7,031 nt of DNA from Herminiimonas sp. (lineage in GTDB: Bacteria > Pseudomonadota > Gammaproteobacteria > Burkholderiales > Burkholderiaceae), in NCBI GenBank assembly GCA_014377155.1, contig JACMQD010000417.1, forward strand, positions 1-7,031. Reading direction: 5' to 3'. Both the position numbers and the translations under genes were made by a program. The notes under the pieces are model-generated. The model saw only the letters and a list, made by a program, of their open reading frames with translations, ran no database searches and was not told where the DNA came from. Shown here in pieces: positions 1 through 4,781 of this stretch (positions are counted from its first letter, which is position 1; the number at the start of each line of letters is the position of its first letter).

Positions 1-1149
1 ACGGTAGACATTTTCGATCATGCCGTCGTCGACTTCGCGACCCATCGCGCCACGGTCGCGGATGACATCGAGCTTGAGCGGCGTGCGCAGGATCAGCGCG
101 CCGAAAAACACCGAGACGATGATCGCCAGAAGTGCAGTGTAGAGCAGCACGCGCGGACGAAACACGCGCTGCCGCATCTGCGCCAGCGACAGTTTGCCGG
201 TCATCGCATGCTCGGTGGAATAGCGTATCAGGCCGGGCGGCAGATCGATCTTTGCCATCACGGTATTGCAGGCATCGACGCAGGCGGCGCAACCGATGCA
301 TTCATATTGCAGGCCATTGCGAATATCGATACCGGTCGGGCACACTTGTACGCACAGCGAGCAGTCGATGCAGTCGCCGGTGGTTTTGGCCGCCACGCTT
401 TCCTTTTTGGCAAGCGGCCCACGTGGCTCGCCACGCTGCTCGTCGTAGGTAATGATCAGCGTGTCCTTGTCGAACATCGAACTTTGGAAACGCGCATACG
501 GACACATGTATTTGCATACCTGCTCGCGCATCCAGCCGGCATTGCCATACGTGGCGAATGCATAGAACAGGATCCAGAAGGCTTCCCACGGTCCCAGCGT
601 CAGCCCGATGGCTTGATGAATCAGCGCCAGCGCTGGCGTGAAGTAGGCCACGAACGTAAAGCCGGTCCACAGCGAGATGGCGCCCCACACGGCGTGCTTG
701 GCAGTCTTGCGTCCTGCCTTGTCGAGGGTCCATGGCTGCTTGTCGAGTCGAATGCGGGCGCTGCGCGGACCTTCGATCTTGCGCTCGACCCACATGAATA
801 TTTCGGTATAGACCGTCTGCGGACAGGCGAAGCCGCACCATACGCGACCGGCGACCGCGGTGATCAGGAATAGAGCGAACGCGCAGATGATCAGCAGCGT
901 CGCCAGGTAAATAAAGTCCTGCGGCCAGAGCACGATGCCGAATATGTAGAACTTGCGTGCGCCGAGGTCGAACAGCACGGCCTGGCGGCCGTTCCAGTTC
1001 AACCATGGCAAGCCATAGAACACCAGTTGCGTCAGCCAGACGCACGCCCAACGCAGGCTGGCGTAGCGGCCCTTGGCCTCGCGCGGATAGATTTCCTCGC
1101 GCGCAGCGTACATCTTGATGACCGAAACTTCAGGGGCAGCGTGTTTCAT
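1..1149 (-). CDS. ccoG: CcoG (RdxA/FixG family) membrane iron-sulfur protein, 3' end cut off by window edge
   Basis: The reading frame from ATG at 1149 stays open to position 1, giving 383 residues; the family is usually about 450-500, so the C-terminal part lies outside. Visible features are hydrophobic segments near residues 37-55, 82-100, 155-172, 187-203 and 334-352, the family motif WCGFACPQ (Cys105, Cys109), and CKYMCPYAR (Cys212, Cys216). A double ferredoxin cysteine set follows: Cys260/263/266/270 and Cys284/287/290/294, fit for two [4Fe-4S] clusters. The missing part should hold the C-terminal periplasmic domain. CcoG proteins are required for cbb3 oxidase assembly and have been linked to reducing Cu(II) to Cu(I) for the copper delivery path; that role is family knowledge. 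The start is supported by AAAAAAGG about five bases upstream. It follows ccoP by 161 bases and may be co-transcribed with it or have its own promoter. No defects are seen in the visible part. Confidence 0.95.
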   Translation of the reverse strand, partial: MKHAAPEVSVIKMYAAREEIYPREAKGRYASLRWACVWLTQLVFYGLPWLNWNGRQAVLFDLGARKFYIFGIVLWPQDFIYLATLLIICAFALFLITAVAGRVWCGFACPQTVYTEIFMWVERKIEGPRSARIRLDKQPWTLDKAGRKTAKHAVWGAISLWTGFTFVAYFTPALALIHQAIGLTLGPWEAFWILFYAFATYGNAGWMREQVCKYMCPYARFQSSMFDKDTLIITYDEQRGEPRGPLAKKESVAAKTTGDCIDCSLCVQVCPTGIDIRNGLQYECIGCAACVDACNTVMAKIDLPPGLIRYSTEHAMTGKLSLAQMRQRVFRPRVLLYTALLAIIVSVFFGALILRTPLKLDVIRDRGAMGREVDDGMIENVYR

Positions 1150-1310
1150 GGTGCCTTTTTTAAACGGTTGGCGTCAGATCGCGCAGGGTAAAACGCGCAG
1201 TCCGACAAGCAACCTGATCGATCCCCTCCCCCAGGCAGTGGGAGGGCCAAGCAGGGGCGCGAAACGCAGGACCGGAGAAGCCGCAGCGCGGTCCCTGGTC
1301 CGCCGGTTCA
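1150..1310 (-). other. ccoP-ccoG intergenic region with two possible stem-loops and a weak promoter-like pair
   Basis: This is the longest gap in the window, and no convincing reading frame lies in it. Just after the ccoP stop, CAGGGACCG (1297-1289 on the minus strand) can pair with CGGTCCTG (1274-1267) with one bulged G and a 14-base loop. Further on, CCCTCCC (1246-1240) pairs perfectly with GGGAGGG (1230-1224) around a 9-base loop. Neither is followed by a run of T, so neither looks like an intrinsic terminator; they may protect or mark the 3' end of the ccoNOQP message. A weak promoter-like pair, TTGCTT (1212-1207) and TACCCT (1190-1185) with a 16-base spacer, could start ccoG transcription, but each hexamer matches the sigma-70 consensus at only three positions. 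No FNR-type box was found here. Confidence 0.4.
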
Positions 1311-2258
1311 TCATTTTCCCGCCACATCTGTCTTCTCATTCGACAAGCTCCAGACATAGGCCGCCAGTACATGCACCTTGGCATCGCCGAGGAAATCCTT
1401 GAACGCCGGCATGACGTTGGTGCGTCCCTTGCGAACGGTTTCCATGACCGCCGCGATGCCACCGCCGTGCAACCAGATCTTGTCGGTCAGGTTGGGCGAT
1501 CCGAGTGCCTGATTGCCCTTGGCGTCGGCGCCATGACAGGCCGCGCATGCTGCGAATTTCGATTTGCCCAGCACGGTCTTGATCGGATCGGTGGTCGCAT
1601 TCGACAGGCTCATGACGTAATGGGCGACATTTTCGATGTCGGTGTCGTTGCCAACCGCCGCGCCCATCGGCGGCATCATGCCGTTGCGTCCCTGCAGGAT
1701 GGTCGCCTTGATGACATCGGGCGTGCCGCCGTATAGCCAATCGTTGTCCGTCAGGTTCGGGTAGCCCTTGTTGCCGCGCGCATCCGAGCCGTGGCACTGG
1801 GAACAATAGGTCAGAAACAGGCGTTCGCCGATGGCATGCGCTTGCGGGTCGGCTGCAACTACTTTCAAATCCTGCTGCTGGTATTTGGCAAACAGCGGGC
1901 CGTAATCGGCTTCGGCTTTTTTCAGTTCGTCCTGATAAGCGCCGCTCGACTGCCAGCCGAGCCGTCCGGCGTAAGCACCCAGGCCCGGATACAGCACCAG
2001 ATACACCAGCGAAAACACGATAGTGATATAGAACAGCCACATCCACCAACGCGGCATCGGTGTGTTGAGTTCGGTCAGGTCCTCGTCCCAAACATGGCCG
2101 GTGGTTTGTATGACAGCACCGCCGGCCTTGGTAGGGTCCAGCGTCAGTGCCACTTTGTGCACCGACTGCGACCACAGCAACACGCCGCAGCCGACGATGC
2201 CGATCAAGGTCAGTACCGCAATGTAGATGCTCCAGAAATCATTGGTGAAATCAGACAT
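1311..2258 (-). CDS. ccoP: CcoP, dihaem cytochrome c subunit of cbb3 oxidase
   Basis: This 315-residue protein carries two c-type haems and takes part in electron transfer from soluble or membrane cytochromes c toward CcoO and CcoN. Two membrane segments are visible (about residues 8-30 and 71-90); the rest should face the periplasm. The haem-binding motifs are CSQCH at 152-156 and CAACH at 238-242. Likely distal Met ligands lie in GMMPPMG (193-199) and NVMPAF (281-286). The two cytochrome domains look like repeats of each other, both with a PNLTD...W.. GG pattern after the haem site. The start is ATG at 2258, not the GTG-like extension further upstream: AGCGGAG sits eight bases before this ATG, and the following residues MSDFTNDFW are typical of CcoP. 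The first eight bases overlap the end of ccoQ, which suggests translational coupling. The length is normal for the family and no key residue is missing. Confidence 0.97.
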   Translation of the reverse strand: MSDFTNDFWSIYIAVLTLIGIVGCGVLLWSQSVHKVALTLDPTKAGGAVIQTTGHVWDEDLTELNTPMPRWWMWLFYITIVFSLVYLVLYPGLGAYAGRLGWQSSGAYQDELKKAEADYGPLFAKYQQQDLKVVAADPQAHAIGERLFLTYCSQCHGSDARGNKGYPNLTDNDWLYGGTPDVIKATILQGRNGMMPPMGAAVGNDTDIENVAHYVMSLSNATTDPIKTVLGKSKFAACAACHGADAKGNQALGSPNLTDKIWLHGGGIAAVMETVRKGRTNVMPAFKDFLGDAKVHVLAAYVWSLSNEKTDVAGK

Positions 2259-2436
2259 GATGTTGCTCCGCTTGCGGCAGATCCATGCTGTCGTCGGCGA
2301 ATGGCAGGGACGCGGCCGCATCGAAATCGGCGCTGCGTTTGATGCCGAAAGTCCACCACAAAATGCCCAGAAAAGTGGCCAGGCTGACTACCGTCATGAT
2401 GCTGCTGGCGTTGTTGAAAAGGGTTGCAATCGACAT
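2251..2436 (-). CDS. ccoQ: CcoQ, small membrane subunit of cbb3 oxidase
   Basis: This 61-residue protein has one membrane segment (about residues 12-30) containing the LGILWWTF stretch, followed by a polar, partly acidic tail ending in QHHV. CcoQ subunits carry no redox cofactor. In studied bacteria they stabilise the complex, in particular the association of CcoP, and in some they affect expression of photosynthesis genes; that is family knowledge. Identification rests on size, a single membrane helix, and position between ccoO and ccoP, since the sequence of this family is weakly conserved. The ATG lies one base after the ccoO stop codon, and its ribosome-binding site GAGGA lies inside the end of ccoO. 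The 3' end overlaps the ccoP start by eight bases. Both arrangements point to one coupled translation unit. Confidence 0.93.
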   Translation of the reverse strand: MSIATLFNNASSIMTVVSLATFLGILWWTFGIKRSADFDAAASLPFADDSMDLPQAEQHHV

Positions 2437-2437
2437 G

Positions 2438-3052
2438 TCAGTTCCTCGTCTTGATCAGGATGCCCAGGCCTTGCAGGTAGGCGATCAGCGCATCCTGTTC
2501 GGTCTTGCCTTCCAGCGCGGCAGGGCCCTGGGTAATTTCTTCTTCGGTGTAAGGCACGTTGAGGCGCTTGAGCGCACGCATCTTCGGGACCACGTCCGAT
2601 GGCACCAGACTGGTGTTGGCCAGCCATGGATAATTGGGCATGTTCGATTCCGGCACGACGTCGCGCGGATTGTCCAGATGGGTGCGATGCCATTCGTCGC
2701 TGTAGCGACCGCCGACCCGCGCCAGATCAGGACCGGTGCGCTTGGAGCCCCACTGGAACGGACGGTCGTAGACGAATTCGCCCGCCACCGAATAATGGCC
2801 ATAACGCTCGGTCTCGGCGCGGAATGGCCGGATCATTTGCGAATGGCAGTTGTAGCACCCTTCACGTACGTAAATGTCGCGCCCGGTCAAGCGAAGGGCC
2901 GAATAAGGCTTCAGGCCGGCAATCGGCTCGGTAGTCGATTTCTGGAAGAACAGTGGCACGATTTCGACCAAGCCGCCGATTGAGATGACCAGCAATACCA
3001 GTCCGATCAACAGCCAGGGGTTCTTTTCGATCCATGCATGGGAAAATTTCAT
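2438..3052 (-). CDS. ccoO: CcoO, monohaem cytochrome c subunit of cbb3 oxidase
   Basis: This 204-residue protein is anchored by one N-terminal membrane helix (about residues 13-35), with a periplasmic cytochrome c domain behind it. The haem motif CYNCH lies at 66-70, followed by the family signature [10 protein letters not shown]. The probable distal haem ligand is Met138 in SNMPNYPW. CcoO relays electrons from CcoP to the low-spin haem b of CcoN and is needed for a stable core complex. The ATG at 3052 is preceded by AGGAG at a six-base distance. It starts 15 bases after the ccoN stop and ends one base before the ccoQ start, so it belongs to the same operon. The length is typical for the family and nothing appears missing. 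Confidence 0.98.
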   Translation of the reverse strand: MKFSHAWIEKNPWLLIGLVLLVISIGGLVEIVPLFFQKSTTEPIAGLKPYSALRLTGRDIYVREGCYNCHSQMIRPFRAETERYGHYSVAGEFVYDRPFQWGSKRTGPDLARVGGRYSDEWHRTHLDNPRDVVPESNMPNYPWLANTSLVPSDVVPKMRALKRLNVPYTEEEITQGPAALEGKTEQDALIAYLQGLGILIKTRN

Positions 3053-3067
3053 TGATGGCTCCTGAGC

Positions 3068-4495
3068 TCAAGCATGGGACGGCAACAGTGCCGGAATCCG
3101 ATTCGCGACCGCGCTACTGTCACGCATCGTCATGAACGTGTTGTAGGCCATCACCAGCATGCCACCGAGGTACAGCAAGCCGCCGGTAAAGCGAATCACG
3201 TAGTAAGGGAAGGTTGCCTTGACGCTTTCGACGAAGGTGTAAGTCAGCGTGCCGTCGGTATTGACCGCGCGCCACATCAGGCCCTGCATCACGCCGGCAA
3301 TCCACATCGAGCTGATATAGAGCACGATGCCAATGGTGGCGACCCAGAAATGGGTATCGATCAGGCGCGTGCTCCACATTTCCTTTTTGCCCGACATGCG
3401 CGGAATCAGGTAATAAATCGAACCCATCGTAATGAAGCCGACCCAGCCCAGCGCGCCGGCATGGACATGGGCTACATTCCAGTCGGTGTAATGCGACAGC
3501 GAATTGACGGTCTTGATCGACAGCATCGGGCCCTCGAAGGTGGCCATGCCATAGAACGACAGCGACACGATCAAAAATTTCAGAATCGGGTCGGAGCGCA
3601 GCTTATGCCATGCCCCCGACAGCGTCATCATGCCGTTGATCATGCCGCCCCACGACGGCGCCAGCAGGATCAGCGAAAACACCATGCCGATCGATTGCGT
3701 CCAGTCCGGCAGCGCGGTGTAATGCAGGTGATGCGGGCCGGCCCACATGTAAGTGAAGATCAGCGCCCAGAAATGGACGATCGACAGCCTGTACGAGTAC
3801 ACCGGCCGCTCGGCCTGCTTGGGAATGAAGTAGTACACCATGCCGAGATAACCGGCGGTGAGGATGAAGCCGACCGCATTGTGGCCGTACCACCACTGGA
3901 TCATCGCATCCTGCACGCCGGAATAGGCGGAATAGGATTTGGTAAGCGACACCGGCATGCTGGCACCGTTGACCACGTGCAGCAGCGTGACAGCGATGAT
4001 GTAAGCGCCGAAGAACCAGTTGGCGACGTAGATGTGCGCGACCTTGCGTTTGACCAGCGTGCCGAAAAACACGATCGCATAGGCGATCCAGACCACCGCG
4101 ATCAGGATCGTGATCGGCCATTCGAGTTCGGCGTATTCCTTGCCGCGCGTGAGCCCCATCGGCAACGTAATGGCGGCCGAAATCAGCACCAGTTGCCAAC
4201 CCCAAAAGGTAAAGGCCGCCAGCTTGTCCGAGAACAGTCTGACCTGGCAGGTGCGTTGGACGACATAGTACGACGTTGCAAACAGTCCGCACACGCCGAA
4301 TGCGAAGATCACCGCGTTGGTGTGCAACGGTCGTAGCCGACCGTAGGTCAGCCAAGGGATGTCGAGATTGAGCGCGGGCCACGCCAGCTGCGCCGCGATG
4401 ATGACGCCGACCAGCATACCGATCACGCCCCACGCCACGGTCGCGATCGTGAATTGCCTGACAATCTTGTAGTTGTAGTTCAGTCCTGTTTCCAC
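3068..4495 (-). CDS. ccoN: CcoN, catalytic haem-copper subunit of cbb3 cytochrome c oxidase
   Basis: CcoN is the polytopic inner-membrane subunit that reduces O2 to water and pumps protons, with low-spin haem b, haem b3 and CuB. From the chosen start it has 475 residues, the normal size, with about twelve membrane segments. Ligand residues identified by family pattern are His58 (in RPLHTN) and His345 for haem b, His343 (in VAHVHAG) for haem b3, and His205 (WWYGHN), His255 and His256 (AGPHH) for CuB. Tyr249, six residues before His255, is the C-family cross-linked tyrosine position. Glu321 in TFEGPM matches a conserved glutamate of the family. The start is placed at GTG 4495 rather than GTG 4501, because GGGAG (4507-4503) is seven bases from the former and only one base from the latter; no in-frame ATG fits. 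It is the first gene after the FNR-type box and is followed closely by ccoO. Confidence 0.97.
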   Translation of the reverse strand: METGLNYNYKIVRQFTIATVAWGVIGMLVGVIIAAQLAWPALNLDIPWLTYGRLRPLHTNAVIFAFGVCGLFATSYYVVQRTCQVRLFSDKLAAFTFWGWQLVLISAAITLPMGLTRGKEYAELEWPITILIAVVWIAYAIVFFGTLVKRKVAHIYVANWFFGAYIIAVTLLHVVNGASMPVSLTKSYSAYSGVQDAMIQWWYGHNAVGFILTAGYLGMVYYFIPKQAERPVYSYRLSIVHFWALIFTYMWAGPHHLHYTALPDWTQSIGMVFSLILLAPSWGGMINGMMTLSGAWHKLRSDPILKFLIVSLSFYGMATFEGPMLSIKTVNSLSHYTDWNVAHVHAGALGWVGFITMGSIYYLIPRMSGKKEMWSTRLIDTHFWVATIGIVLYISSMWIAGVMQGLMWRAVNTDGTLTYTFVESVKATFPYYVIRFTGGLLYLGGMLVMAYNTFMTMRDSSAVANRIPALLPSHA

Positions 4496-4502
4496 TCGCA
4501 CG

Positions 4503-4507
4503 CTCCC
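4503..4507 (-). promoter_or_regulatory. ccoN ribosome-binding site that decides the GTG start
   Basis: GGGAG on the minus strand lies seven bases before GTG 4495 and one base before GTG 4501. Normal spacing favours 4495, which removes two residues from the longest possible reading. An ATG at 4517 is in another frame and does not lead into ccoN. Confidence 0.7.
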
Positions 4508-4526
4508 AATATTCCATCGATAAAGG

Positions 4527-4532
4527 AGAGTA
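4527..4532 (-). promoter_or_regulatory. Candidate -10 element of the ccoN promoter
   Basis: TACTCT on the minus strand keeps the three most important positions of the -10 consensus (first T, second A, last T). If it is the -10 element, transcription begins near 4520, leaving a leader of about 25 bases before ccoN. The FNR-type box would then be centred at -41.5, the usual place for class II activation, where a good -35 element is not needed. No good -35 hexamer is seen apart from the box itself. The call is an inference from spacing. Confidence 0.55.
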
Positions 4533-4554
4533 GAAGTCTGGCGCTTAAAAATCC

Positions 4555-4568
4555 TTGATGTGAATCAA
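4555..4568. promoter_or_regulatory. FNR/ANR-type box upstream of ccoN
   Basis: TTGATGTGAATCAA is a perfect match to the FNR/ANR consensus TTGAT-N4-ATCAA, with both half-sites exact. Its centre is about 66 bases upstream of the ccoN start codon. FNR-family proteins with an oxygen-sensitive [4Fe-4S] cluster activate cbb3 operons at low oxygen in many proteobacteria, so this site likely switches on ccoNOQP, and perhaps ccoG, when oxygen falls. The palindrome could in principle be used in either direction, but the other side is the 3' end of ccoS, so only ccoN is a sensible target. The regulator gene itself is not in the window. Confidence 0.88.
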
Positions 4569-4622
4569 ATTGGGCCGAATGCGTTGCTATGAGCCAAAAT
4601 GAGCCGCCGCATCGCGTTCAAG
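4569..4622. other. Short spacer between ccoS and the FNR-type box, no terminator seen
   Basis: These 54 bases carry no gene. A weak 5-bp inverted repeat, GCGTT (4614-4618) and AACGC (4625-4629), straddles the ccoS stop but is not followed by a T run, so no intrinsic terminator is evident and read-through from ccoIS into ccoN is possible. A short direct repeat, ATGAGCC, occurs at 4589-4595 and 4599-4605, one helical turn apart; its meaning is unknown. Confidence 0.4.
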
Positions 4623-4781
4623 CTAACGCTCGGGCGTGCCGCTGTCGTCGTCTTGCAGGATACGCAGCGCCGGCCCCTCGAGATCGTCAAACTGGCCGCT
4701 GTCGGACGCGCCGAAAAACACCCAGATCGCAATGAAGACGATGATGATGCTGAGCGGGACCAGCAGGTATAAGGCTTCCAT
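4623..4781 (-). CDS. ccoS: CcoS, small cbb3 oxidase assembly protein
   Basis: This 52-residue protein begins MEALYLLVPLS, has one membrane helix (about residues 4-24), and carries the family signature SGQFDDLEGPA (28-38) followed by ALRILQDDD. CcoS is required for putting haem and copper cofactors into CcoN: mutants in studied bacteria assemble an oxidase lacking the haem b groups and CuB. Its ATG follows directly on the ccoI stop codon (TGA ATG, no gap), and its ribosome-binding site GCGGAGG lies in the last codons of ccoI at a four-base spacing, so it is probably translated in coupling with ccoI. The short length is normal for the family. It is easily missed by gene finders with a length cut-off. 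Confidence 0.95.
   Translation of the reverse strand: MEALYLLVPLSIIIVFIAIWVFFGASDSGQFDDLEGPALRILQDDDSGTPER

Noticed and set aside
208..873. Plus-strand open frame (221 codons) over ccoG
   Set aside because: It is antisense to ccoG and has no recognisable domain or supported start.
302..1051. Minus-strand open frame (249 codons) at the low-coordinate end
   Set aside because: It is in a different frame from the true ccoG, which has the ferredoxin cysteines and family motifs. The translation of this frame is Arg-rich and without motif.
1224..1246. GC-rich hairpin considered as a Rho-independent terminator
   Set aside because: No T run follows the stem on either strand, so only a structural or stability role can be suggested.
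3074..4336. Long plus-strand open frame (420 codons) opposite ccoN
   Set aside because: It is antisense to a gene with all catalytic ligands in place. Its translation is very rich in Arg, His, Asp and Gln with no domain pattern, as expected for a shadow of GC-rich coding sequence.
3603..4517. Minus-strand frame starting with ATG 4517, upstream of the ccoN start
   Set aside because: It is out of frame with ccoN, and its translation lacks the membrane segments and ligands. The CcoN frame explains the same bases fully.
4560..4567. TGTGA-like motif inside the FNR-type box that could suggest a CRP site
   Set aside because: The matching second half-site (TCACA after six bases) is absent, while both FNR half-sites are perfect.
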